Shown: piece by piece, positions 1 through 9,397 of the stretch
Position numbering within the stretch: the first letter of the stretch is position 1
Layout of the letters: each line of letters begins with the position of its first letter
From: Vibrio celticus
Lineage (GTDB): Bacteria > Pseudomonadota > Gammaproteobacteria > Enterobacterales > Vibrionaceae
Assembly (NCBI RefSeq): GCF_024347335.1
Contig: NZ_AP025464.1
Span: forward strand, 1,550,001-1,614,000
Reading direction: 5' to 3'
Length of the DNA: 64,000 nt
Program-made: the position numbers and the translations under genes
The notes under the pieces: model-generated
Told to the model about the DNA's origin: nothing
Seen by the model: only the letters and a program-made list of their open reading frames with translations
Databases searched by the model: none

Positions 1-1028
1 TTAACCGTCTCTAACCCTGCCAAACTCTCGATTAAGTTCGCGTACTTCTGCGAAGCAAGACGAGAGCCTTCTTCAATGGTGCGGCGCAGTGGGCCTTGGA
101 TTAGCAATGCATAGACGATCAAAATGACCACGCCAGCAACGGGAACGAATACGAGGTTTCCAGCCATTAACCAAATGAGTGCTAAGAACATCAATGCAAA
201 GGGGAGATCGATGAGCGAGCCAATGGTTGCAGAGGTAAAGAATTCTCGAATGGATTCGAACTCTTGCAGGTTTTTAGCAAAAGCACCGACAGAAGCAGGC
301 TTCGCTTCCATACGAATCCCCAGTACTTTACTGAACAGCTTGGAGGAAATGAGAATATCGGATTTCTTACCGGCAACATCAATGAAGTAGCTGCGCATCA
401 ATTTGAGCAACAAATCGAATAGGAACACGACGAAAATACCACTCGCTAACACCCACAAGGTCTCAAAGGCGAGGTTCGGTACGACTTTGTCGTACACCAA
501 GCGTGTAAACATGGGCGCGGCTATCGCGAAGATGTTGATCAGAATTGAGGCTATCAACACATCTCGGTAGATGTTTTTAGATTCCCAAATCGTGCTCCAA
601 AACCAGTGACCTTTGCGTGTTTTTAGAACCTCTGGTGAACGTTCATCATAACGGAACTGTTTCTTTACCAAGAAGTAGCGGCCGATAAATTGTTCTTTCA
701 GCTCTTCGACAGGAATGATGATTGGCATCATTCCGCTTTCCGCAGTAATGATTTCCGCTTCTTGCTTCTCTAAATCGATACTGTTGAGAACGCACGCCTC
801 ACCTTGTTTAAGCAATAAAACTGCAGGCAGAATCAGGTGAGGGATCTTTTCTAAGTCGGAACGGTTTTCTTTCGCCACCAATCCTGCTCGCTCAGCTGAA
901 CGAGGGAATAGGAAAGGGGTTAGCTTTCCGTCTGATAGTGGTAGCCCATTGATCAACGCTTCGGGCGAGTTAGCTAACCCGTAATATCGGCTAACGTAGA
1001 TCAGTGAGTTCAATAGTGGATCTTGCAT
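1..1028 (-). CDS. lapB: Type I secretion ABC exporter, LapB-like (3' part outside window)
   Basis: Open from an ATG at 1028, preceded by an AAGGG ribosome site, to the window edge without a stop, so about 342 N-terminal codons are visible. The first ~130 residues resemble the C39-like domain of RTX/Lap exporters. A membrane domain then begins (around residue 160, VLIASILINIFAIAAPMF) and continues to the edge; the nucleotide-binding domain is outside. LapB-type proteins are inner-membrane ATPases that export giant adhesins through a LapC/TolC-like channel. It starts 18 bases after lapD in the order lapC-lapG-lapD-lapB, so one operon is likely. The family call is firm; the adhesin substrate is inferred from the neighbours. 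Confidence 0.85.
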   Translation of the reverse strand, partial: MQDPLLNSLIYVSRYYGLANSPEALINGLPLSDGKLTPFLFPRSAERAGLVAKENRSDLEKIPHLILPAVLLLKQGEACVLNSIDLEKQEAEIITAESGMMPIIIPVEELKEQFIGRYFLVKKQFRYDERSPEVLKTRKGHWFWSTIWESKNIYRDVLIASILINIFAIAAPMFTRLVYDKVVPNLAFETLWVLASGIFVVFLFDLLLKLMRSYFIDVAGKKSDILISSKLFSKVLGIRMEAKPASVGAFAKNLQEFESIREFFTSATIGSLIDLPFALMFLALIWLMAGNLVFVPVAGVVILIVYALLIQGPLRRTIEEGSRLASQKYANLIESLAGLETV

Positions 1029-1046
1029 GTGATATAACCCTTACAA

Positions 1047-2957
1047 CTATTTATCAACAATGAAGCCTTGGAACACTTCTACGTAGTTATCAGACAGAAT
1101 ATCTAGCTGAGTCTGAGTTTCTATTCGAGACGCAATGGTGGTGACGCCTAGGTTGTGAGCGGTTCTAGAGATCGACGTTAAGGTGAACTTCTGTTTTTCG
1201 TCATCAAGGTTATGTGTGAACAGGTAATCTAGCTTCACATAGCTTGGACGGTATTCGTTGATGTAATCCAGTGATTGGAAGTTACGTCCGTAGTTATCGA
1301 CACCAAACACCGCTTCAGCGTTGCGAATGGTGTTACACAAGAGTGCCGTGTAGTGCGGAACGTTGATGAAGCAGTTTTCTGGAATCTCAAAGTGCAACAG
1401 GTGAGCGATTGAAGCATTCTGTTCAAGCGTCTTACCGATCCAACGGATGAAGCTTGGTTGAGAAATACTGCTTGGTGAAATATTAATAGCGACAGGGCTG
1501 GTTACTTCTTTTGCATTGAGCTTTTCAATCATCTTCTCGATAACGTATTGGTCGAGAATGTGGCTCATTTCAAGCTGTTCTAGCGCGTATAAGTACTGGT
1601 TAGCACCGTAACGCACGCCATCTTTTTCAATCGCAGAGAACACCTCTTGGTGATACGTTTTACCAAAGGCATTGTTTGCAGCCTGCAGACGGAAGGTAAT
1701 GAGGTCGTTGATGATCGCTTCTTCAACCAACATGCGCCATTGTTGTTTGCCCATTACAGCGCCGTGATCGTCTGCGGTTACGTAGCCGTAAGACAGCTCT
1801 CGGTTCGCCTTGGCACTTGAAAGCGCGTTATCCACCAGCGACATGATTTCAGTACTGGTCTTACGCGTGTTGCTGTATGTCACACCAAGAGCAATATGTG
1901 GATTCGCAGTACCTGTTGGGTCTGAACCTAGGCCCTGGATACAGTTTACGATGCTGCTCGCGACAAGTTTCAGTTCGCTCTCATCAATGTTTGGCATGAT
2001 GAAACCAAATTCGTCACTAGAAATTCGGGCGATGGTGATGTCTGGTGATGAAATTGAAGCCTGTAGCTGTTCAGCCAGTTGATGAACCAAGGCATCACCT
2101 TCTTGATAGCCCTTTTCATCGTACTCTTCACTAATAAACTCCGCTTTAAGTACCGCTAAACCACCTAAGCTCGACTCTTCTAACCATTGAGTTAACTGAG
2201 ACATGTAGTAAGCACGGTTACCGAGCTGAGATACAGGGTCGATATACGCTCTTTCACGTAACTTCTGAGCTTCTTTCGCTTGGTTTTTAAATGCCAGTTC
2301 AACTTGAGTCGACATGTGGTTGATACCATCGACAACCAAGGTGAGATCTTTTGTCTTTGGACGAGCCAGTGGTTCGCCAAACTGATTCTTAGCGATCTGA
2401 TCCATCTTAGTAATGATCAACGAGAGCGGGCGTAAAGCGCGTTTAAGGATCCAAGAGATAGACACTAAACCGAGCAAGAAGATCGTGCCAAAGATGCTCA
2501 GTAAGCGGATGAATGCTTGCCAAAGTTGATCGTAGGCAGGGCCAGGATGACTTACGATCTCGACTTCGGCCAATTGCATCCAGCCACTGGTGATCACGCG
2601 GCGGTCATGAACAGGCTCGAACAGGTTTAGGTTGGTAAACCACTCTGGTACGCCAGTTGGCTTTACAGGGTATGAGCGGAGAATGTCTTCACCGCTATCG
2701 AGAAAGATCAATCGAACGACTGAGTAAGAACTGCCATCAAACAGGGCGTTGATAACAGACTCCACTGCCACCTTGTCCTTTTCTTCTAGGTAAGGGGCGA
2801 GAGCCAGTCCAACAGTATTAATGGTATTACTTACCTCAGAGCGTTGCTGCTCCTCTAAGTATCCACGGGTGGTATTGAATTCGATCATAAAAACTGACGT
2901 CATCAGCAGAATGAACACTGCAACCATCCCGACCACAAGCTGTTTATATAAAGTCAT
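1047..2957 (-). CDS. lapD: LapD-like inner-membrane c-di-GMP receptor (degenerate GGDEF-EAL)
   Basis: 636 residues. A TM helix (about 8-25), a periplasmic LapD/MoxY-type domain (about 26-150), a second TM helix (about 152-172) and a HAMP segment precede GGDEF and EAL domains. Both signature motifs are degraded: SSDEF replaces GGDEF, EVF replaces EAL near residue 440, and DNYGRNF replaces DDFGTGY. In LapD proteins such domains bind c-di-GMP instead of making or cleaving it, and the periplasmic domain then holds the protease LapG away from the adhesin. It starts 5 bases after lapG, which supports the pairing. Catalytic loss is read from the motifs, not tested. Confidence 0.88.
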   Translation of the reverse strand: MTLYKQLVVGMVAVFILLMTSVFMIEFNTTRGYLEEQQRSEVSNTINTVGLALAPYLEEKDKVAVESVINALFDGSSYSVVRLIFLDSGEDILRSYPVKPTGVPEWFTNLNLFEPVHDRRVITSGWMQLAEVEIVSHPGPAYDQLWQAFIRLLSIFGTIFLLGLVSISWILKRALRPLSLIITKMDQIAKNQFGEPLARPKTKDLTLVVDGINHMSTQVELAFKNQAKEAQKLRERAYIDPVSQLGNRAYYMSQLTQWLEESSLGGLAVLKAEFISEEYDEKGYQEGDALVHQLAEQLQASISSPDITIARISSDEFGFIMPNIDESELKLVASSIVNCIQGLGSDPTGTANPHIALGVTYSNTRKTSTEIMSLVDNALSSAKANRELSYGYVTADDHGAVMGKQQWRMLVEEAIINDLITFRLQAANNAFGKTYHQEVFSAIEKDGVRYGANQYLYALEQLEMSHILDQYVIEKMIEKLNAKEVTSPVAINISPSSISQPSFIRWIGKTLEQNASIAHLLHFEIPENCFINVPHYTALLCNTIRNAEAVFGVDNYGRNFQSLDYINEYRPSYVKLDYLFTHNLDDEKQKFTLTSISRTAHNLGVTTIASRIETQTQLDILSDNYVEVFQGFIVDK

Positions 2958-2962
2958 TGTAC

Positions 2963-3631
2963 CTACTCATCGTAATTGATAATGGGTTTGTTTAATTTTA
3001 GAGAGCGCTCACGTGAACGTAAGTCGTTCCATAAGCTCAATCTTGAAGATTTCCCTGCCAACTTGCCGCTGCCTGCTGCCGACTTGATCAACCAAAGGTT
3101 TTTACCGTTAAAACTGTAAATTGGTCGTAGATCTGGGCGTTTGGAACCGCGTTTAATTTCAGGGTTTAAGTTGTCCAAAATTAGTGGCTCTGCACTCGGT
3201 GTTGAGTAGTACGCCAACACCATGTGGAACTGGTTTAGCTCCAGTGCTTTTACGTACACTAATCGTAATTTTTTATCTGGGACGCCCAGTTCAAGTAAAG
3301 AGAAGTATTTTGCGATAGTGAAGTCTTCACAATCACCGGCGTTGCTGCCTAAAAATTCCAGTGGTGTTGCCCAGTAGTCATTCTTTCCCCACAGCATGTT
3401 GTCATCGACAAAGTACATCTGGTTGAAGAACTGGTTTACCGACCTGAGCTTCTCTTTTTCACTTAATCCGTCGTATGACGTCATATTTGAGCGCCATGTT
3501 GCCACTCGCTTTCCGGCTCTATCGCCGTAGGTTTTGGTCACCGCATCTATCCACCGTTGGTCGCTCTTGTTGAGCGCCACAGAGGTAAAAGAGGTGAGGA
3601 CCAGCAGCAATAGCGAAATCCGAGACTTCAT
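2963..3631 (-). CDS. lapG: LapG-like periplasmic adhesin-cleaving cysteine protease
   Basis: 222 residues with an N-terminal signal peptide (about 1-19). The bacterial transglutaminase-like fold of LapG (DUF920) is recognised by Cys101 in AGDCEDF, His136 in QFHMVL and Asp153 in LILDN, the expected catalytic triad. LapG cuts the N-terminal anchor of LapA-type adhesins and releases biofilm cells when c-di-GMP is low. An AGAGG ribosome site lies just upstream of the ATG at 3631. The gene sits between lapC (59 bases) and lapD (5 bases). The adhesin substrate is not in this window. Confidence 0.9.
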   Translation of the reverse strand: MKSRISLLLLVLTSFTSVALNKSDQRWIDAVTKTYGDRAGKRVATWRSNMTSYDGLSEKEKLRSVNQFFNQMYFVDDNMLWGKNDYWATPLEFLGSNAGDCEDFTIAKYFSLLELGVPDKKLRLVYVKALELNQFHMVLAYYSTPSAEPLILDNLNPEIKRGSKRPDLRPIYSFNGKNLWLIKSAAGSGKLAGKSSRLSLWNDLRSRERSLKLNKPIINYDE

Positions 3632-3690
3632 AGCCTCTGCTCTTGTCTATTTGCTGTGTATTGAAAGGCGTTATCAAACATCCAACGTCC

Positions 3691-5082
3691 TTACTCTTTT
3701 AGTGCATTGTTTTGAGCGCTTAATAGTGGCTTCAACATGTACTCAAGCACGGTTCTCTTGCCCGTGATGATATCGACAGAGGCGGTCATACCTGGAATGA
3801 TTGGCAACTCTTCGTTCTGTCCAAAATTGTGTTTTTCGGTGCGCACGCGCACGATGTAGAAGCTATTGCCTTCTTCATCTTGGGTGGTATCGGCACTGAT
3901 GTGCTCTAGCACGCCTTCTAGACCACCGTATTTAGTGAAGTCGTAAGCACTGAATTTAACGATGGCTGTCAGTTCTGGGCGTAGGAAGGCGATGTCTTGA
4001 GGAGCGATTTTCGCTTCGACCAATAGCGAGTCTTCTGTTGGTACAATCTCAACGATGTCCATACCCGGTTGGATAACACCGCCTACGGTATTTATGCCAA
4101 GCGTTTTAACGGTGCCGGTTACAGGAGATACCACCACAGTGCGGTTTACTCTGTCTTCAAGGCCAACGGCCGATTCGGTCATTGCAGATAGCTTGTCTTG
4201 GGCTTGATTGAGTTTTTCTTGTTGTTCGGAGCGGAAGTTCAGTGCGGCATCAATACGGCTGAGCATCGCTTCTTTGATGGCTGAACGTAGAAGAGGGATT
4301 TTTAGCTCGCTTGAGGTCATTTCTCGGCGAGTGTCGTTGACTTGTCTTTGCAGTTTAAGTAATTCAATTCGTGGTACCACCCCTTCATCGGCCAGAGGCT
4401 TGGTGATATCCAGTTCTTGGCGGGCGAATCGGTAACTCTGTCTTAAGTTATCGACACGCGCTTTAATTTCGATAAGGTCTTGTTGTTTCTGTTCAACTTG
4501 TTGATCAAAAACGGAAAGTTGGTTTTTTAGGTTATTGAGATCTTGACGATATTCTGCTTTTTGGCGATTAACCAGTTGAGGTTGAAGTTCATAAAACTTG
4601 GGTGGGAAGGCGAGCTTGCCGTAATCAAGTAACACACTTTTTTTCCACTCTTCTACAGAAAACTCTTCGTCGATAACAACACTGGTTAATGAGGCTGAAA
4701 GCATCAATACGTTGGCGGTTAAATTGGCAACTTGTTGTTCACGTTCGCGGAAGTCTGAGCGGAAGCGAGTGTCATCGATCAATAGTAGTTGTTGACCTTT
4801 TTGAACTTGTTGGCCTTCTCTAACTAAGATCTCTTTAACCAAACCACCCTCAAGGTTTTGCACCACTTGGATCTGAGAGGAAGGGATGACTTTGCCTTGG
4901 CCAACGGTAACTTTGTCGATCTCTGCCCAGGCAGACCACCCAATAGCAGCAATAAAAAACAGAACGATCACCCACAACATAATACGCGCACTGGTGGGCG
5001 TATTGAGGAGCAGTGCCGCTGTTTTATCATCGACATACTCAAGCTCGGTCTCGTTCAATTTGCTGAAATTTTTCTGACTCAT
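3691..5082 (-). CDS. lapC: HlyD/LapC-family membrane fusion protein of a type I secretion system
   Basis: 463 residues, typical for HlyD-type adaptors. One TM helix at about 34-52 follows a short cytoplasmic tail. A biotinyl-lipoyl half (GLVKEILVREGQQVQKGQ, about 80-97), a long coiled coil (about 110-300) and a second lipoyl half with a beta-barrel (VSPVTGTVKTLGINTVGG, about 318-335) follow. It would join the LapB exporter to an outer-membrane TolC-like pore. It is the first gene of the visible lap operon; the 112 bases upstream to 5195 should hold the promoter, but no clear consensus is seen. Confidence 0.85.
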   Translation of the reverse strand: MSQKNFSKLNETELEYVDDKTAALLLNTPTSARIMLWVIVLFFIAAIGWSAWAEIDKVTVGQGKVIPSSQIQVVQNLEGGLVKEILVREGQQVQKGQQLLLIDDTRFRSDFREREQQVANLTANVLMLSASLTSVVIDEEFSVEEWKKSVLLDYGKLAFPPKFYELQPQLVNRQKAEYRQDLNNLKNQLSVFDQQVEQKQQDLIEIKARVDNLRQSYRFARQELDITKPLADEGVVPRIELLKLQRQVNDTRREMTSSELKIPLLRSAIKEAMLSRIDAALNFRSEQQEKLNQAQDKLSAMTESAVGLEDRVNRTVVVSPVTGTVKTLGINTVGGVIQPGMDIVEIVPTEDSLLVEAKIAPQDIAFLRPELTAIVKFSAYDFTKYGGLEGVLEHISADTTQDEEGNSFYIVRVRTEKHNFGQNEELPIIPGMTASVDIITGKRTVLEYMLKPLLSAQNNALKE

Positions 5083-5194
5083 AACAGTCCTTGTTCGCTA
5101 AATAAAAGTGCAAGCCTATTGAGTGTATTCTTACTTTTGATAAATGTTAAGATTTTGCTCCTTTAAATCTTTGAATTTATATATTTTTTAAGAC

Positions 5195-6499
5195 TTATCG
5201 GTTCTTGAAATCTGTTTTATCGAGTTGGTGCTTTCTTAGTTTGTCATACAGTGTTTTTCGCGACACCTGCAGCTCTTGTTGTACTTCTTTTAAACGACCT
5301 TGATGACGATGTAGCGCCTCAATCAAGATAATTTGTTCAAAGCTATCGGTGCGTTGGTTTAACGACTGTTGTTGCTCTTCAATGCTCATATCGAGTTCAT
5401 TGTCGTCATTTGGCTCATTAGTATCGCTGTCGAGCGACGGCTGCTTAATTTGAGTCAGCACTCTGAGTTCAGCATGTTGGCGAAGCTGACGAATGTTCTC
5501 CGTCCAATGCGTTGCAATGAGTCGCTGAATCTCTTTTTCTGTAATGACGGGTGGCGGCAGTTGATAGCGACTGGCTGCACCGCGAGCAAAGTGTTTGAAC
5601 AAAGAGCCAATATCTTCCGTTCTTTTCGCCAAGGGTAGTAAATTAAATTGGCGCAGTTCACCTGTAATTGTAGTAGGAACTACTGTAGTTGCGATAATGA
5701 TACAAGTTGCATTGGTCTTGCATGAGTTTTCACGAAGTAGAGTGGGTTTTAGGTTCGCTAACCACAGCCATTGATCCTGAGTTAGTGCTTCTGTCTCATG
5801 GATATAGAGTGTTCCACCTTGATGCTTCAAGAACAGTTGCAAAATAAACTGATGGAATGTCGCTTCGTCACTGCTTGGCAAATTAAACGCAGCGACAGGG
5901 CAAAGCTCCGCGGTTTGATGACTGTGTAAATCATGGGTGTATTGTGCTGTGACCCTTTTCCCCGTCCCTAAATCACCAACAAATAATAGAAGTGGGTTAG
6001 TTTTGGTATCTAGGGTGATCAATTCTCGGCGTAATGCCTGCATTGATGGTGATTGACCAATCAGTTTCGGGCCAACCTGATTTTGCATTGCCAACTCTTT
6101 ACGCAATAGGTTGTTCTCTTCAACCAGTGCGAGCTTATCTGCGGCTTTTTTAACGGCAGTGAGTAGGGCATCGACCACAAATGGCTTTTCCAGAAAATCG
6201 TAAGCGCCGGCTTTCATCGCGGATACCGCGGTTTGCACATCACCATGCCCGGTAAGCACGATGACCTGAAAATGAGGGTTTTGGTTCAGTAACTTTTGCG
6301 TTAATTGAATGCCATCCATCACCGGCATGTGAATATCGGTGATGACAATTCCGGCTTGCGTGGTATCTATTTTCTTTAATGCCTCAATAGCATTGGGAAA
6401 GCAGACGATATCGATGCCTTCAATGAGCATGGCTTGTTCTACGGAGTCTCGAATGGCGGGTTCATCGTCGACAAAATAGAGTTTAGGCATAGAGTGCAA
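5195..6499 (-). CDS. DctD-like NtrC-family response regulator with degenerate AAA+ domain
   Basis: 434 residues. The receiver domain (about 4-120) is intact: an acidic pair, Asp in VITDIHMPVMDG, Thr in LTGHGD and Lys in FLEKPF. The central AAA+ domain is worn: Walker A reads GDLGTGKR, Walker B reads GGTLYIHETEA with His where the first acidic residue should be, and the GAFTGA loop that contacts sigma-54 is absent. A Fis-type HTH ends the protein (about 395-425). It can probably receive a phosphate and bind DNA but not drive open-complex formation by sigma-54. ATG6490 (MPKLYF) is an alternative start. The partner kinase lies 75 bases upstream. Confidence 0.82.
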   Translation of the reverse strand: MHSMPKLYFVDDEPAIRDSVEQAMLIEGIDIVCFPNAIEALKKIDTTQAGIVITDIHMPVMDGIQLTQKLLNQNPHFQVIVLTGHGDVQTAVSAMKAGAYDFLEKPFVVDALLTAVKKAADKLALVEENNLLRKELAMQNQVGPKLIGQSPSMQALRRELITLDTKTNPLLLFVGDLGTGKRVTAQYTHDLHSHQTAELCPVAAFNLPSSDEATFHQFILQLFLKHQGGTLYIHETEALTQDQWLWLANLKPTLLRENSCKTNATCIIIATTVVPTTITGELRQFNLLPLAKRTEDIGSLFKHFARGAASRYQLPPPVITEKEIQRLIATHWTENIRQLRQHAELRVLTQIKQPSLDSDTNEPNDDNELDMSIEEQQQSLNQRTDSFEQIILIEALHRHQGRLKEVQQELQVSRKTLYDKLRKHQLDKTDFKNR

Positions 6500-6574
6500 A
6501 AGTCGAGTCCTTAGCTGTAGGTGAGATTAGCAGTATGTGAGATTCGTTTTCTAATCAGCGATAACAACGGCGTG

Positions 6575-8497
6575 TTAGCCCTTATCGTTATATAACGGGA
6601 TGCTTAGCGAGAATACCATGCCTGAAGGCTCTAACCGGTTCGCGCTGATCGTGCCGTGATACGCTTCAATAATCCGTTTCGATATTGAAAGCCCTAGCCC
6701 TAAGCCTTCCGGTTTGGTGGTAAAAAACGGGTCGAATAGCTGTTCTAGTTTATCGCTCGGCATGCCAATTCCGTTATCCCAAATGATCAGCTGACAAGAG
6801 TTATGATGCAGTTGCCACTCGATGCCTATCTGAGGGCTAGTCTGTTGGTCAACGCTTTCCAGGTTTTGTTGATCCTGCAAGATTTTCTGTTCAAGAACTT
6901 GTTGTTGAAGCGCTTGAGTCGCGTTGTGAATCAGGTTAATGAGCACTTGTTCGAGCTCGGTTGGGTGAATCGCAATGTTAATGTCGTCTGGCACTGTGCT
7001 TAACCTCAGCGTAATGCCTTGCTTGATCATCAGCGCACTGAGAAGGCTGGTAGCGTTGTTGACCGCTTGGTGGAGGTTCGCCACATGATGCTCTTGTTTA
7101 GTGACCTTGCGAGTAAAGACTTTGAGTCGCGCGATGATGTCGGTAATGGTGTTGTTGAGGGCAATCATTTTCTCAAGATTGCTCTTCACTAAATCGGTTC
7201 GTTCCATTTCAAGCAGCTTTAAGCTGTTTTCACTGTAGGTTCGCAGTGCTGCAAGCGGTTGGTTGATTTCGTGGTTAATGCTGGCTGACAGTTCACCGAG
7301 TACCGCTAATTTCGCGGTTTGTGTCAGCTCTTGTTCTGTCTGTTTCAACTTGGACTGCGACTCTTGGTATTGAAAAAGGGTTTGTTGCAGCTGTTGATTG
7401 GATTGCTTCAAGTAGTGGGTACGTTTATCAACGGTTTGCTCTAGGTTTTGGTTGAGTCGGGTCAACGCCACTTTCGCGAGATAAGTCTGGCGCCACGACC
7501 AAGCGATGAGCATCACCAAGCTGTAAATCACCACGAAGATGACATCGATCTGAAAGATTTTAATAAGTTCAGCTCTGGTCTCTTTTAGTGCGACAACTTG
7601 GTACTGGTTGTTGCTGACCGTTGCAGGGTAAAGATTAAAAGCACCAAGCTTGAATAACTGGTTGGCGGTGAGCTCTTTTCGGATTTCATTGGATTTAAGG
7701 TTATCAGATTGATTGGCGTTGCTCGCTTCTGACTGAGAGCTTGAAGAACGAAAGGCTTCGATGATCGAAATTTCGCTTTGACCGTATTGGCGTTGAAGTG
7801 CGATATCCGTTTGTTGTTGCTGCGTTAATGGCAACAATGAATGATAAAGCCATGGAGCTTGGCTTGATAGAAAGACCACTTGGTTCGAGTCTAGTACTAC
7901 GATCTCAAAGTCGTCGCTGGTCAGGATGTTTTCGAGATTTTCTAAGCTCACTTTTACGGTGATAACGCCAACAACTTCCTTGTCGATATACAGAGGTGAA
8001 GACAGAAAATAACCTCGTACGTTCGAGCGAGCGCCTAGCGCGACATATTGTGTGTTGTTACCTTGAATGGCAGAAGCAAAGTAGGGACGAAACGAGAAGT
8101 TTTCGCCAACAAAAGTTCGTGGCTTTTGATCGTTACTTGAGGCTACGACAGTGCCGCTTGGGTCATGAATATAGATGGTGTCAGCCTGGCTTTGTCCCGA
8201 CCACTCGAATAACAAGTTATTGAGCTGCGCCGCGGAAATCCTGTCTGCTTGTGGTGATTTGTCGAAGTAAGAGAGTAAGCGCGGATCGTGGCTGAGCAGG
8301 TCGGGGATCTGCTTGAACTTATCCAACTCAGAATCGATTTGTAGATTGGCTTTATTGGCCGCCTCGTTGAGTTGTTGAGTGACGATTTTTTCTTGAAATT
8401 GCACTGCCAAAAAGTGTGTTGCGGTCAGCCCTGCAGCTCCCAGTAGCAAAGAGAATAAAACGAAGGGCGTCATTAGGTTAGGCAGTATTTTGGTCAC
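6575..8497 (-). CDS. DctB-like sensor histidine kinase
   Basis: 640 residues from a GTG at 8497; an ATG at codon 9 is an alternative. TM1 at about 10-30, a periplasmic double-Cache-type sensor (about 35-305) and TM2 (about 317-337) are followed by a coiled coil and the kinase core: the H box ASINHEINQPLAALRTY, N box NLIHNATQAL, G1 DNGIGM and G2 GLGLGLS. This layout is that of DctB, which senses C4-dicarboxylates, but the ligand here is unknown and no transporter gene is adjacent. It is transcribed just ahead of the DctD-like regulator and is probably its partner. Confidence 0.85.
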   Translation of the reverse strand: MTKILPNLMTPFVLFSLLLGAAGLTATHFLAVQFQEKIVTQQLNEAANKANLQIDSELDKFKQIPDLLSHDPRLLSYFDKSPQADRISAAQLNNLLFEWSGQSQADTIYIHDPSGTVVASSNDQKPRTFVGENFSFRPYFASAIQGNNTQYVALGARSNVRGYFLSSPLYIDKEVVGVITVKVSLENLENILTSDDFEIVVLDSNQVVFLSSQAPWLYHSLLPLTQQQQTDIALQRQYGQSEISIIEAFRSSSSQSEASNANQSDNLKSNEIRKELTANQLFKLGAFNLYPATVSNNQYQVVALKETRAELIKIFQIDVIFVVIYSLVMLIAWSWRQTYLAKVALTRLNQNLEQTVDKRTHYLKQSNQQLQQTLFQYQESQSKLKQTEQELTQTAKLAVLGELSASINHEINQPLAALRTYSENSLKLLEMERTDLVKSNLEKMIALNNTITDIIARLKVFTRKVTKQEHHVANLHQAVNNATSLLSALMIKQGITLRLSTVPDDINIAIHPTELEQVLINLIHNATQALQQQVLEQKILQDQQNLESVDQQTSPQIGIEWQLHHNSCQLIIWDNGIGMPSDKLEQLFDPFFTTKPEGLGLGLSISKRIIEAYHGTISANRLEPSGMVFSLSIPLYNDKG

Positions 8498-8664
8498 TCG
8501 GGTCTCAGCTTGTCATGGGTTTGTATAAAGATTATCAATATGATGGAGAGAGTACCGAGATCTTGTTAACACAGAGCACCTTCTGTGAGACAAAACCATG
8601 GCTTAGACTTGTGTTTCAAAGGATTACGGCGCAAAATCACAAAAAAATTAAAAGGAGCAACCAA

Positions 8665-9300
8665 ATGGAACTGACAGATATTCGTCGCGAATACGCTAAG
8701 GGTGGATTGAGACGTAAAGACTTGGCCGCAGACCCGATTGAGCAATTCAATCTATGGCTAGAGCAAGCCATTGAAGCGAAGTTGACGGACCCTACTGCCA
8801 TGACAGTTGCTACGGTTGATGAAAATGGTCAGCCATTCCAACGAATTGTTCTGCTGAAGAATGTTGATAAAGACGGTTTCGTTTTTTACACCAACTTAGG
8901 TAGCCGTAAAGCACACCAGCTTGAGCACAACAGCAAAATCAGTTTGCATTTCCCGTGGCATCCACTTGAGCGACAAGTTCATATTACGGGCACGGCTGAA
9001 AAGCTAACGGCTATGGAAAATATGAAGTACTTCTCGTCGCGTCCAAAAGAGAGCCAATTGGCCGCGATTGCAAGTAAGCAGAGTAGCCGCATCTCAGCGC
9101 GTGGAATTTTAGAAGGTAAGTATCTAGAGCTTAAACAGAAGTTTGCCAAAGGCGAGATTCCCGTGCCTTCTTTCTGGGGTGGATTCCGAGTTCGTGTGGA
9201 TAGCATTGAGTTCTGGCAGGGTGGTGAACACCGCTTGCACGACCGTTTCTTGTTCTCACGCCAAGACAACAGTTGGGATATTGATCGCCTAGCGCCTTAG
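8665..9300 (+). CDS. pdxH: Pyridoxine/pyridoxamine 5'-phosphate oxidase
   Basis: 211 residues from the ATG at 8665, chosen because AAGGAG lies 8 bases upstream and the protein then matches PdxH length (about 218 in E. coli); the open frame extends back to 8515 but that part is not PdxH-like. The FMN-dependent enzyme oxidises PNP and PMP to pyridoxal 5'-phosphate. Diagnostic stretches are the FMN-binding region QRIVLLKNVDKDGFVFYTN, SRKAHQL, and the C-terminal RVDSIEFWQGGEHRLHDR. It is monocistronic, with its own terminator downstream. Confidence 0.96.
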   Translation: MELTDIRREYAKGGLRRKDLAADPIEQFNLWLEQAIEAKLTDPTAMTVATVDENGQPFQRIVLLKNVDKDGFVFYTNLGSRKAHQLEHNSKISLHFPWHPLERQVHITGTAEKLTAMENMKYFSSRPKESQLAAIASKQSSRISARGILEGKYLELKQKFAKGEIPVPSFWGGFRVRVDSIEFWQGGEHRLHDRFLFSRQDNSWDIDRLAP

Positions 9301-9332
9301 GCTGCTTGATCGCTTAGCTGCTTAATAGATCC

Positions 9333-9371
9333 AAAAATGCCGTTGATTAGACTGATCAACGGCATTTTTTT
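9333..9371 (+). terminator. Rho-independent terminator after pdxH
   Basis: A 15-bp stem (arms 9333-9347 and 9355-9369) with a 7-base loop is followed by a T run. It starts 33 bases after the pdxH stop. Confidence 0.9.
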
Positions 9372-9397
9372 GTCTGAATTTTCAGCTGATTAGTAAA

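Noticed and set aside
8515..8664. N-terminal extension of PdxH from the ATG at 8515.
   Set aside because: The extra 50 residues do not look like PdxH, and a strong ribosome site fits the ATG at 8665.
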